Below, one piece after another: positions 1 to 9,200 of a stretch of 64,000 nucleotides of DNA (position 1 is the first letter of the stretch; each line of letters opens with the position of its first letter). The translations under genes and the position numbers were made by a program. A model generated the notes under the pieces. It was not told where the DNA came from. It worked only from the letters and a program-made list of their open reading frames with translations, and did not search any database. Source of the DNA: Pedobacter helvus (lineage in GTDB: Bacteria > Bacteroidota > Bacteroidia > Sphingobacteriales > Sphingobacteriaceae); assembly GCF_005925325.1 (NCBI RefSeq), contig NZ_SRMP01000002.1, positions 772,541 to 836,540 on the forward strand, written 5' to 3'.

Positions 1-559
1 ATAAACCCATGATATAGGCGATAAACAACAACCATCTGTCGGCTTTAGGTTCGTCGGCAACGGCTTCCCATTTTAAAATACCCCAAAATACAATGGCAGT
101 AAATAATGAAGAAAGTGCGTAAACCTCTGCCTCTACGGCAGAAAACCAGAAGCTGTCTGAATAAGTGTAGGCTAATGCGCCCACAACACCAGCACCCATA
201 ATGGTAATTAGGTTTGCGGTGGTGATTTCTTCAGCTTTTTTAACCAGCACTTTTTTAGCTAAGGCTGTAATCGTCCAAAATAAGAAAAGGATAGTGGCGC
301 CACTTGCCACCGCAGAACCGAAGTTCATGAAATAGGCAATTTTAGTTTTATCGCCCATGGCTAATAAGGAGAAGAAACGCTCTATCATTAAAAATAGGGG
401 AGCTCCTGGTTGGTGTACAACCTGCATTTTGTAGGCCGAGGCGATAAACTCACCGCAATCCCAGAAACTCGCAGTTGGCTCTAGCGTTAAAACATAAGTG
501 AGGGTGGCTATAAAAAAACAAGCCCAGCCAATGATATTGTTTACTTTTGAATAGTTCAT
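1..559 (-). CDS. DUF2723 multi-spanning membrane protein, N-terminal part (runs off the left edge)
   Basis: An open frame on the minus strand starts at the ATG complement at 557-559 and continues past base 1, giving the first about 186 residues. It begins MNYSKVNNIIGWACFF and carries the ASFWDCGEFIA motif near residue 30, followed by hydrophobic helices (about residues 10-25, 85-105, 125-145, 165-180). This start region is characteristic of DUF2723 proteins of Bacteroidetes, large multi-helix membrane proteins distantly related to GT-C protein O-mannosyltransferases. Glycosyl transfer to secreted proteins is a family-level inference; nothing here proves a substrate. The intergenic stretch to the tRNA promoter at 734 shows nothing else. 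I am confident of the family, not of the activity. Confidence 0.8.
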   Translation of the reverse strand, partial: MNYSKVNNIIGWACFFIATLTYVLTLEPTASFWDCGEFIASAYKMQVVHQPGAPLFLMIERFFSLLAMGDKTKIAYFMNFGSAVASGATILFLFWTITALAKKVLVKKAEEITTANLITIMGAGVVGALAYTYSDSFWFSAVEAEVYALSSLFTAIVFWGILKWEAVADEPKADRWLLFIAYIMGL

Positions 560-733
560 ATTTGTGATATGATGATTTCTTAAACCTTAAGTTTGGTGCA
601 TTAAAATGCTGCCGAAAATAAAGAAATAGATTGATATAGGAGTTAGTGATTAGCCTTATTTAACAAAAAATAACTAAATCTGCCTGACAGTCAGTGGAGG
701 TAGAAAATAATTTGAAATTTTTTGCGTCAGATA

Positions 734-764
734 TTTGCAAGTTTCAAAAATGTGCGTACATTTG
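734..764 (+). promoter_or_regulatory. Bacteroidetes-type promoter of tRNA-Gln
   Basis: TTTG at 734-737, a 19-base spacer and TAcaTTTG at 757-764 match the Bacteroidetes sigma-A consensus (TTTG, 17-20 bases, TAnnTTTG) exactly. It lies about 48 bases upstream of the mature tRNA-Gln 5' end. This is the best promoter match I saw in the window. Confidence 0.8.
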
Positions 765-811
765 CATTCCCTTTCAGCAACACACTTGAGAGAGCGTTAG
801 AAAGAGGAGAT

Positions 812-882
812 TGTCCGATAGTATAAGGGTAGTACGACAGTTTTTGGTACTGTTTGTCTTGGTTCGAATCCAGGTCGGACAA
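812..882 (+). tRNA. tRNA-Gln (anticodon TTG)
   Basis: A full cloverleaf can be drawn. The acceptor TGTCCGA (812-818) pairs with TCGGACA (875-881), with discriminator A882. There is a short D arm. The anticodon stem ACAGT/ACTGT (837-841/849-853) encloses loop TTTTGGT, so the anticodon is TTG (Gln). The T arm CTTGG-TTCGAAT-CCAGG covers 858-874. CCA is not encoded. It lies between a perfect promoter and a terminator hairpin, directly upstream of prs. Confidence 0.95.
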
Positions 883-892
883 CAAATCACTT

Positions 893-927
893 CGGGTTGT
901 GAATAAAACCGCAACCCGATTTTTTAT
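893..927 (+). terminator. Rho-independent terminator after tRNA-Gln
   Basis: CGGGTTG (893-899) pairs with CAACCCG (912-918) and is followed by a T-rich run (ATTTTTTA). It separates the tRNA transcription unit from prs, although read-through into prs is possible because only about 25 bases remain before the prs start. Confidence 0.8.
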
Positions 928-952
928 TAACAAGCATTGATACCCGCAAATC

Positions 953-1894
953 ATGCCATTGCAATTTAATCCCGTTAAAATTTTTGCTGGAAGTGGAACC
1001 AAAGACCTTGCAAGCAAAATAGCTGAAGAATACGGTAAACCTGTTGGTAGTGTTACCTTAAGTAAATTTAGCGACGGCGAATTCCAGCCTTCATTCGATG
1101 AATCGGTAAGAGGATGTGATGTTTTCCTAGTACAATCTACCTACCAACCAAGTGATAATTTAATGGAACTTTTGTTAATGGTTGATGCCGCTCGTAGAGC
1201 ATCTGCGCATTACATTACCGCTGTTGTTCCTTATTATGGTTTGGCTCGTCAAGATAGAAAAGATAAACCTAGGGTTGCAATTGGCGCTAAATTGGTAGCT
1301 AACTTGTTAAAAGCAGCGGGTATCCACCGTATCATGACCATGGACTTGCATGCGGCGCAAATTCAAGGTTTTTTTGATATTCCGGTAGATCACTTGGATG
1401 GCGCAGTAATTTTTGTACCTTATATCAAAAGCTTAGGCTTAGAAAACTTAACTATCGCTTCTCCTGATATGGGAGGTTCCTATAGAGCTAGAACTTTTGC
1501 TAAGTTCTTTAATGCAGAGGTAGTTATTTGTGATAAACGTCGTAAACGTGCCAATGAGATCGAATCGATGTCTATTATTGGTGATGTTACTGGACAGGAC
1601 ATCGTTTTAATTGACGACATCTGTGACACAGCTGGAACTCTAGCTAAAGCTGCAGCATTGATTATGGAGAACGGGGCAAAGAGTGTAAGAGCGGTTTGTA
1701 CACACCCAGTGTTGTCTGGCAAAGCTTACGAAACGGTAGAGAACTCCGTGTTGGAAGAACTAATCGTGACAGATACTATTCCATTGAAAAGAGAAAGTCC
1801 GAAAATTAAACAGTTAAGTACTGCTAAATTATTTGCAAAAGCTATTGCTAGCGTAAATGAATACGGCTCAATTAGTGAGCTTTTTAAAGTGTAA
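953..1894 (+). CDS. prs: Ribose-phosphate pyrophosphokinase (PRPP synthetase)
   Basis: Makes 5-phosphoribosyl-1-pyrophosphate from ribose-5-phosphate and ATP, the entry metabolite for purine, pyrimidine, histidine, tryptophan and NAD synthesis; cytoplasmic. The 313-residue length is normal. Visible signatures: FSDGEF near residue 40, the ATP loop region RQDRKDKPR (about 102-110), the metal/ATP segment TMDLHAAQIQGFF (about 129-141) and the PRPP-binding loop VLIDDICDTAGTL (about 219-231). The ATG at 953 gives the usual short N-terminus before KIFAGSGT. The next gene, rplY, follows after about 150 bases, a common prs-ctc neighbourhood, so co-transcription is plausible. Confidence 0.97.
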   Translation: MPLQFNPVKIFAGSGTKDLASKIAEEYGKPVGSVTLSKFSDGEFQPSFDESVRGCDVFLVQSTYQPSDNLMELLLMVDAARRASAHYITAVVPYYGLARQDRKDKPRVAIGAKLVANLLKAAGIHRIMTMDLHAAQIQGFFDIPVDHLDGAVIFVPYIKSLGLENLTIASPDMGGSYRARTFAKFFNAEVVICDKRRKRANEIESMSIIGDVTGQDIVLIDDICDTAGTLAKAAALIMENGAKSVRAVCTHPVLSGKAYETVENSVLEELIVTDTIPLKRESPKIKQLSTAKLFAKAIASVNEYGSISELFKV

Positions 1895-2040
1895 TGCGTT
1901 AAGCGTTTGGAGTTGAGCGTTTAAAACGCCAAGCCCTATTCGCCAAACAATAATTAATAACAAATAAATAAATAAAAAATGAAACCTGAGAAATCTTTGA
2001 TTTCGAAAGCTTCATCACAATTAAAAACAAAATAAACAAG

Positions 2041-2622
2041 ATGAAAACTATCGCTATTAGCGGTTCTCTTAGAGAGAACGTAGGGAAACGCGATGCCAAA
2101 GAGCTACGCTACGAAGGTAAAGTTCCCGCTGTGTTGTACGGAGGTGCTGAACAAGTACACTTTGCTATCTTAAGAACTGATTTAAATGATGCTATCTACT
2201 CTCCAGAAGCTAGTTTCGTTGAAATTACACTTGATGGTAAAACTGTTAAAGCTATCGTAAAAGATGCTCAATTTCACCCACTAACTGACTTATTGTTACA
2301 CGTTGATTTTCTTCAATTATTTGACGAAAAAGAAATCAACATGGAAATCCCTGTTAAATTAACTGGTACTTCTCCAGGTGTTAAAATGGGTGGTAAGTTA
2401 GTTCAAAAATTACGTAAACTACGTGTGAAAGCATTGCCTAAAAACATGCCTCAAGTAGTAGAAGTAAGCATTGCTAAATTAGAAGTAGGTAACTTATTCC
2501 GCGTTCGTGATTTAGAAAAAGGCGAGTATTTCGTAACTAACACTCCAGAAGATACTATCGTTTCTGTTGGTATGTCTAGAGCGTTGAAACAAGCTGAAAA
2601 CGAAGCTAAAGGTAAGAAATAA
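2041..2622 (+). CDS. rplY: 50S ribosomal protein L25 / general stress protein Ctc
   Basis: Binds 5S rRNA in the central protuberance of the large ribosomal subunit. The protein has 193 residues, the long CTC form: an N-terminal L25 beta-barrel (about 1-90, MKTIAISGSLRENVGKRDAKELR, VPAVLYGG) plus a C-terminal TL5-like domain (about 95-180). The lysine-rich tail ENEAKGKK is typical of Bacteroidetes homologues. The ATG at 2041 starts directly at the conserved domain. It is followed by a strong terminator at 2646-2677, so the unit ends here. Confidence 0.95.
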   Translation: MKTIAISGSLRENVGKRDAKELRYEGKVPAVLYGGAEQVHFAILRTDLNDAIYSPEASFVEITLDGKTVKAIVKDAQFHPLTDLLLHVDFLQLFDEKEINMEIPVKLTGTSPGVKMGGKLVQKLRKLRVKALPKNMPQVVEVSIAKLEVGNLFRVRDLEKGEYFVTNTPEDTIVSVGMSRALKQAENEAKGKK

Positions 2623-2645
2623 TCAAATTTCTTGATTTACAAGAT

Positions 2646-2677
2646 AACGGCATCGAAGCAATTCGGTGCCGTTTTTT
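2646..2677 (+). terminator. Terminator after rplY
   Basis: AACGGCATCGAA pairs with TTCGGTGCCGTT across a 4-base loop, with a T run at 2672-2677. It starts 24 bases after the rplY stop codon. Confidence 0.9.
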
Positions 2678-2730
2678 GTTGGAGGGATTTTTTAGTTCAT
2701 CTAGGTAAGGAAATTAATTACTGCAGGATT

Positions 2731-2849
2731 TCCCTCTCTGCCCTTTGGGCATCTCTCCCAGAGGGAGAGAAGTGTAGAGCTACATATATTCGTTATAGCC
2801 TTTTCTATTTCTCTCCCTCTGGGAGAGATGGCGTAGCCAGAGAGAGGGA
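2731..2849. repeat. Long imperfect inverted repeat between rplY and pth
   Basis: Two arms of about 40 bases (2731-2770 and 2810-2849) are near-perfect reverse complements, built on TCCCTCTCTG and CAGAGAGAGGGA. A second CT/GA-rich pair (about 2950-3040) follows. No coding potential is convincing in 2623-3259; the 103-codon open frame across this repeat is not gene-like. The element resembles the CTCTCC/GGAGAG modules found in other intergenic regions of this window. Confidence 0.75.
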
Positions 2850-3247
2850 ATGCTGTTGCGATTGGCTGGTACTCTTATGCACTGCTTTTTGTAAAATAAA
2901 CCTTATAGTAGCGCAGCTTTATATTTTTTCAAGTATTGGTTAACAATGTTTTCCTCCCCCTGCCCCCTCATACAAGGGGATATGCAGAATACTTAAGCGC
3001 CATGTGTACTCCTTTGGAGGGGATTTAGGGAGAGGAATGAAGTTGGAACCCCACAATGGGTAGTATATTCGGATTAAAGCGAATAGAAGGACTTTTGGTG
3101 GCGATGGAAGATAGGCTCTATTTTTCTAGAAATATTTTTCAAGTGTTTTAAGGTTGTGTATTACTACTTTGGTCGATAAACTATCAACCATAGACCATAC
3201 ACCATCAACTTTCCGTTTTTAACTTTTCACTTTCTACCTTAACTCCT

Positions 3248-3255
3248 TACCTTTG
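3248..3255 (+). promoter_or_regulatory. -7 box abutting the pth start codon
   Basis: TAccTTTG is followed by only four bases before the pth ATG at 3260. If this box is used, transcription would begin at or next to the ATG, giving a leaderless or near-leaderless mRNA. I do not see a matching TTTG at the right upstream spacing, so this is a half-match. Confidence 0.45.
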
Positions 3256-3259
3256 CGGC

Positions 3260-3820
3260 ATGAAATTTCTGATTGTAGGTTTGGGAAACATTGGTGCCGA
3301 ATACGTGGGCACTAGACATAACATAGGTTTTGATATTGCTGATGAATTGGTTGGCGGTTTAGAGGGCAGTTTTGAACACGGGAGATTGGCTTATCATGCA
3401 GAGGTATCTCACAAAGGCAAAAAGTTGCATGTGATTAAACCTACTACCTACATGAATTTGAGTGGTAAAGCGGTGAACTATTGGATGAAAGAGCTGAAAA
3501 TTGCCCCAGAAAATGTACTGGTACTGGTAGATGATTTGGCTTTGCCTTTAGGAAAATTGCGAATGAAACTGCAAGGCAGTAGTGCCGGACATAACGGTTT
3601 AAAAAGCATTGAGGAGGTTTGTGGGGGGCAAAACTATGCTCGTTTACGCTTTGGTATCGGTAACGATTTTCCTAAGGGCAGACAAGCAGATTTTGTGCTT
3701 GGGCAATTTGATAAGAATGAGAAAAAAGAACTGCCCGTATTGGTAAATAGGGCAGTGAGTATGATTAAAAGTTTCGCAACTATTGGCGGGCCTCAAACGA
3801 TGACGCTATTTAATAAGTAG
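3260..3820 (+). CDS. pth: Peptidyl-tRNA hydrolase
   Basis: Releases tRNA from peptidyl-tRNA dropped by stalled ribosomes. The protein has 186 residues, normal for the family. Conserved motifs: LIVGLGNIGAEYVGTRHNIGFD (start to about 25, including the catalytic His of TRHN), KPTTYMNLSGKAV (about 60-72), VLVDDLALPLGKLR (about 88-101) and SAGHNGLKSIE (about 107-117). The ATG at 3260 is fixed by the family N-terminus, although it has almost no upstream leader. Its stop codon is 1 base from the end of the convergent kinase gene, leaving no room for a terminator. Confidence 0.95.
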   Translation: MKFLIVGLGNIGAEYVGTRHNIGFDIADELVGGLEGSFEHGRLAYHAEVSHKGKKLHVIKPTTYMNLSGKAVNYWMKELKIAPENVLVLVDDLALPLGKLRMKLQGSSAGHNGLKSIEEVCGGQNYARLRFGIGNDFPKGRQADFVLGQFDKNEKKELPVLVNRAVSMIKSFATIGGPQTMTLFNK

Positions 3821-3821
3821 C

Positions 3822-5411
3822 CTATCTTTTCGTTAATCTGGTGATTTTTTCGTGTAGTGAACCAATCTTAAATGGTTTTCCTATAATATCATCGGCACCA
3901 ACACGTCTTGCTGTTTCCTGATCAGAGTCTAGCACGCCAGCAGAAAAGGAAATAATGGGTGTATTTTCTTTACCCGGGATATGACCTTCTCTTATTTTTT
4001 GGATGGCCTCCAAGCCATTCATGATTGGCATATAAGTATCCATTAATACAAGGTCGAAATTCTCTTTTGCTAAAGCTTCTAAGGCTGCTGCACCATTGGT
4101 CACCACGGTAGATTGTACTTTCCAATCGTTTAATATTTTAACGATCAAAAATACGTTGATGGAGTTATCTTCTGCAATCAAAATGCGTAGACCCTCTAAT
4201 GTAGGCAGTTGTTCTGGCGCCTTAGGTATATTCACTTCTTCTTGTTTTTCTACAGTTTTGTACCATTTGGTAAATGAAAAAGTACTTCCTTTACCTGGTT
4301 CACTTTGTACATCTAACTCGCCACCCTTTAATTCGGCCAGTTTTTTAACAATAGACAAACCTAAGCCGGTACCGCCGTAAACTCTGGTGTGTACATTTTC
4401 TACTTGCTCAAACGAATGAAAAATGGTTTTAATATTCTCTTCAGAAATTCCAATACCAGTATCAATTACCGAAAACCTAATTAAGGTGGTATTGGCTTTC
4501 TCTTCAAGGGCTTCTACTTTAAAAATTACCTCGCCTTCGTTAGTGAATTTTACGGCATTGCTTAACAAATTCATGAAAATTTGATTTAAACGCAGTGAAT
4601 CTGCCATAATAAATCGAGGTACATTTTCATCGATGATTAGTTTTAAGAAAATGTGTTTCTCTATTGCCTTAATGTTAAGCAGATTGGCCGCCTGAGTTAC
4701 CAATTCTTTAATATCTGTTTCGGCAAAACTGATTTTGTATTTACCTGCTTCAATTTTTGAAAGGTCTAGGATATCATTAATTACGCCCAATAACGAACTT
4801 GATGATATTTCAAGCAAGCTTACAATCTCTTTTTGGCTTTCGGTAAACGGCTCTTTTTGCAATAAATTAACTAAACCTATAATGCCGTTAATAGGTGTAC
4901 GGATCTCGTGGCTCATGTTAGCCATGAAACTTTCCTTTGCTCGTTTTCCTTGTTCTGCTTCTTCTTTAGCCTTGATTAAATCTGCTTGTATTTTCTCTAG
5001 TTGCTGATTTTTAGTTTTAATCTCAATCTGGGTTTTCACCAATTGGATAAAAGAATCTACTTTGGCAGATGTAATGTATGGATCCAAAGGTTTGTACAGG
5101 TAATCTACTGCACCGGCACTTAAACCTTTGATTGCGTATTTGGCTTCTGTAGAGATTGCCGTTACAAAAATGATCAGTATATCTTGGGTACGAACGTTGT
5201 TCTTCAGTATTTCTACCAATTCAAAGCCATTCATTTCTGGCATTTGAACATCTACCAGAGCAATTGCGATATCTTTTTCCCAACAAATGCGCAATGCTTC
5301 GTTAGGAGAGGTAGTGGTGATAATGTTGATGTCGTTCCTATTTAGTAGGGCTTCTAAGGCAATAATATTTTCTTGCTTGTCATCAACAATTAAAAGATTG
5401 ATCTTGCTCAT
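3822..5411 (-). CDS. Hybrid histidine kinase, REC-HisKA-HATPase-REC
   Basis: A cytoplasmic signalling protein of 529 residues without membrane segments. Domains in order: receiver 1 (about 5-120; LLIVDDKQEN, phospho-acceptor in LVDVQMPEMNGFE), a coiled-coil linker (about 130-160), HisKA with the H-box NMSHEIRTPINGIIG (about 165-180), HATPase_c (NAVKF, DTGIGI, GTGLGLSI; about 275-390) and receiver 2 (about 408-525; LILIAEDNS-like start, LMDTYMPIMNG). It is the last gene of a three-gene minus-strand operon after a 12-base gap from cheR. It probably receives or passes phosphate within this set; the input signal is unknown. Confidence 0.93.
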   Translation of the reverse strand: MSKINLLIVDDKQENIIALEALLNRNDINIITTTSPNEALRICWEKDIAIALVDVQMPEMNGFELVEILKNNVRTQDILIIFVTAISTEAKYAIKGLSAGAVDYLYKPLDPYITSAKVDSFIQLVKTQIEIKTKNQQLEKIQADLIKAKEEAEQGKRAKESFMANMSHEIRTPINGIIGLVNLLQKEPFTESQKEIVSLLEISSSSLLGVINDILDLSKIEAGKYKISFAETDIKELVTQAANLLNIKAIEKHIFLKLIIDENVPRFIMADSLRLNQIFMNLLSNAVKFTNEGEVIFKVEALEEKANTTLIRFSVIDTGIGISEENIKTIFHSFEQVENVHTRVYGGTGLGLSIVKKLAELKGGELDVQSEPGKGSTFSFTKWYKTVEKQEEVNIPKAPEQLPTLEGLRILIAEDNSINVFLIVKILNDWKVQSTVVTNGAAALEALAKENFDLVLMDTYMPIMNGLEAIQKIREGHIPGKENTPIISFSAGVLDSDQETARRVGADDIIGKPFKIGSLHEKITRLTKR

Positions 5412-5423
5412 TATGTATGGGAA

Positions 5424-6245
5424 TTAGCTTATTTTTTGGTAAATGTTATTCTTTTTATCTACTACCTTAAATCTTTTGGCAAGTTGATAATCTCTAATAG
5501 CTTCCTTACCTCCTAAACATAGGAAGCCAAAGTTAGCAAGACTATTATAAAAAAGGTTAATTACGTTTTTTTGTAACTCAGGATTAAAATAAATCAGTAC
5601 GTTTCTGCACGAAATAACCTGGAATTCGTTAAATGGACCATCGGAAACCAAATTATGCATGGAGAACAGTACATTTTTTTTCAAATGTCTTGCAATAGAA
5701 GCGGCGTCGTACTTTGCGGTATAATAGTTCGCTAAAGATTTACCACCATCTATGGCATGGTAGTTTTCTGAGTACTGCTTCATTTTTTGTAGGTCGTAAA
5801 TGCCCTCTCTAGCGGTTTCTAATACTTTATGGTTGATATCGGTACCGTAAAAGAAACTACGGTTATATAGTCCTAGTTCTTCAAACAATATGGCGAAAGA
5901 GTATAATTCTTCTCCCGTAGAGCAACCTGCGTTCCAAACTTTAATATGTGGGTAAGAATTTAGGTAAGGGATGACATTTTCTTTCAAAGATTTGAAAAAC
6001 TTTGGATCTCGAAACATTTCCGTAACGTTAACGGTAACTTCGTTCAAAAAATCATGGAAGAAATCGCTATTGTTAGTTAAGGTGCTTCTCAAGTCAAAAA
6101 AATCTAGTCTTTTTAAAACCATAATTCTATCTAGCCTTCTTTTTAGGGATGCCCTAGAGTAACCTTCAAAATCAAAACCATAGATATTTCTGGTGATTAC
6201 TACTATTTCTTCTACTTGTTCGTCTGTAATTAAATCTTTCGTCAT
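5424..6245 (-). CDS. cheR: CheR-type protein-glutamate O-methyltransferase
   Basis: SAM-dependent methyltransferase that in chemotaxis methylates receptor glutamates. The protein has 273 residues, a normal length. An all-helical CheR N-domain (about 1-75) is followed by the SAM-binding domain with NVTEMFRDP (about 75-83), VWNAGCSTGEELYS (about 100-115) and SCRNVLIYF (about 215-225). It lies between two hybrid kinases with gaps of 12 and 17 bases, and no CheB esterase, receptor or flagellar gene is present. Its substrate is therefore probably the CHASE3-bearing kinase next to it or another non-chemotaxis protein; that is inference. Confidence 0.92.
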   Translation of the reverse strand: MTKDLITDEQVEEIVVITRNIYGFDFEGYSRASLKRRLDRIMVLKRLDFFDLRSTLTNNSDFFHDFLNEVTVNVTEMFRDPKFFKSLKENVIPYLNSYPHIKVWNAGCSTGEELYSFAILFEELGLYNRSFFYGTDINHKVLETAREGIYDLQKMKQYSENYHAIDGGKSLANYYTAKYDAASIARHLKKNVLFSMHNLVSDGPFNEFQVISCRNVLIYFNPELQKNVINLFYNSLANFGFLCLGGKEAIRDYQLAKRFKVVDKKNNIYQKIS

Positions 6246-6262
6246 GTACGTATTAAAAATCC

Positions 6263-9200
6263 TTAGCTAAGCCATACCCTCAACATAGATAGTAGTTTGT
6301 CAATATCCACCGGTTTCGAAATGTAATCGCTGGCGCCTGCCTCCATACATTTTTCCCTATCAGTTTTCATTGCTTTTGCAGTTAAGGCAATCACGGGCAA
6401 ATTAGCCAAATGCCTTTTTGATCTAATTTGTCTCATCGCTTCGTAACCATCCATTTCTGGCATCATGATATCCATTAATACCAAATCAATTTCTTTGTGA
6501 GCCTCTAATTTCTCCAAAGCTTCTACGCCGTTATTCGCAATAATTACCTTGATCTCATAATCTTGCAGAGCTGATGACAAGGCGAAGATATTACGCATGT
6601 CATCATCGGTAATTAGGATGGTTTTATCCTTTAAGGCTTTTTCTATGGTTGGCGCATAATTTTTTGGCTCTTTGGTTACTTTAACTGTGCTTTCTGTTTT
6701 TGGTGCGTCTGCTTGCAATTTGTTCATGAACAAACTCACCTCGTCCAAAAGTCGGTCGTTAGATTTATTGCTCTTTAACACCATCGCTTGCGAATAACGC
6801 ATGATGTGCGCCATCTTATCCTTATCAAGTTCCATTGCGGTATTGATAATTACCGGTACATCTTTAGTATCCGGACTAGATTTAATTTCGTCTAACAAAT
6901 CTAATCCAGAAATATCTGGAAGTTTTAAATCTAAGATGATACAATCGAAATTGCTTTCTTCCAGCATTTGTCTGGCTTCGGAACCAGTATAAGCCTGCGA
7001 AACTTTTGCACCTTTTTTAATCAATTGCTCGGTAAGCTCATTGCTTTGCAATACTTGGTCCTCAATAACCAAAACGTTGTTAAAATCGTAGGTGTATTGA
7101 TTAGAAAGCAGCTCAAAAGCAAGGTCTAACTTCTCTTTGTCTACAGGTTTTTTAAGAAACCCAATAGCTCCTTCTTTTTTGGCCTTGCTCGCTTTTTCAT
7201 CGCCAGCAGACATCATGTGGATAGGAATGTGCTGCGTTGCAGGATTGGCTTTAAGTTGCTTTAAAATGCTCCACCCATCCATCACCGGTAACATCACATC
7301 AAGTACAATGGCGTCAGGTAATTCGGAAATAGCGAGTTCCAAACCTTCGTCGCCGCTATGCGCCAAAATAGGCTCAAATCCTTTTTCTATCGCATAGGCT
7401 TTTAATATTTCGGCGAAATTCTCATCATCTTCTACAATAAGTAATTTATTTCCGTCGCCCTTTTTAAAAGGTGTAGGTTCTTTTTGTAGCGATTGGGCGG
7501 TTCGTTCTTCGTATTTAACTGCGGTTTCTCTCTCAGCCTCCAGTGCAACTTTGTTTTCTCTCTTGTTACCTAAATTTTGCGGGATGAACAAAGTAAACGT
7601 ACTTCCCACACCAACTTCGCTCTTCAATTGGATTTCGCCACCAAGTAGGTTTGCAAGTTCTCTGCTGATCGATAAACCTAATCCAGTGCCGCCATATTTT
7701 CTGCTAGTAGAACCATCTTCTTGCTGGAAAGCTTCAAAAATAACCTGTAATTTATCCTTCGGAATACCAATCCCGCTATCAGTTACCGAAAAGTAGATAG
7801 GGTCTAGCTCATTATCTAGTAGCGATTTATTTTGCTTGATTTGGCTTTTTTGCGCAACACCAGCTTCAACTGTAATGGTTCCTTTGGCTTTGGTGAACTT
7901 GAATGCATTAGAAAGCAAATTTTTGATGATTTGCTCTAGACGAGTTTGATCTGTTGCAATGGTTTCCGGTAGGTTATCGGCAAGCTTAAACTCAAAATTG
8001 ATCTCTTTTTGATTGGCAACTTCACTAAATAGCGATTTCGTATGGCTTTGAATAGTGCTAGGCCTTACTTGTTCGATCACTAAATCTACGTTGCCAGATT
8101 CGATTTTAGAAAGATCTAGAATATCGTTGATTAATGCTAAAAGATCAGATCCTGCGTTATGGATTACTCCAGCATATTTAATTTGTTCTTCGGATAAGTT
8201 GTCTTGTTTGTTCTCCTTTAAAATTCTAGCTAAGATTAAAATACTGTTTAAAGGCGTACGCAATTCATGGCTCATGTTGGCCAAAAACTCCGATTTGTAT
8301 TTGCTGCTTAGTTCTAATTCTTCTGCTTTTAGGCTAATGGCTTCTTTAGCTTGGTTGATAGAAATGTTCTTCTCTTCCAACAGCTGTGCCTTTTCTTCCA
8401 ATTCTGAATTGGCTTGCTGTAATTCTTCTTGTTGTACGCGAAGTTCTTCTTCCGATGCTTGCAGTTCTTCAGTTTTGTGCATCAAATCTTCATTAGTAAC
8501 GCGAAGTTCTTCTTGCTGACTGGTTAATTCTTCTGCTTGTTGTTGGGTTTTTTCAAATAAGGCTTGAAGTTTTACTTTCGCCACCATGCTATTCACAGCC
8601 ACACCGATATCGTGCGCTACCACCTGTAGGAAATCTAAATGTACGGCTGTGGGAGCTGAAGTTAGTCCAATTTCTAAAACGGCAATGGTTTCATCCTCAA
8701 ATAAAACTGGTATGCAGATGAGATGGGTAGGCGTGGTTTCGCCTAAACCAGAACTGATTTTTAAATAATTCTCTGGAACGGGATGGAATACTTTGATTTT
8801 TTTCTCTAACGCTACCTGGCCAACTAATCCTTCGCCAAAATGATACTTCTTGTCATGCATGTGATTTTCAACCGCAAAACCACCTCTCATTTTTAGCGTT
8901 TTTTGACTACGGTTAGCTAAATAGAAAGCACCAATTGGGTAATTAAGCAAGTTACATATCGAAGCAACAACGTTAGCTCCAAGTTGATCCATGTCGAGTT
9001 CGCCTCGCATCGCTTCATTTATCTTGGCTTCGCTACTTAGTATCCAGTTGTGCTGCTCGTTTTTCGTTGAAAGCGCTTCAAGCTCTCTGTTGGCAGTAAG
9101 TATTTGTTTTTCCGTTTCTTTTTGCTCATCAAAAGTTCTGCGGATATATTTAAGTAAGAAAAGTACTAAGCCAAAAATGATAAGGGAGGTAACAATAATA

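Noticed and set aside
2632..2943. 103-residue open frame
   Set aside because: It runs through the rplY terminator and a large inverted repeat.
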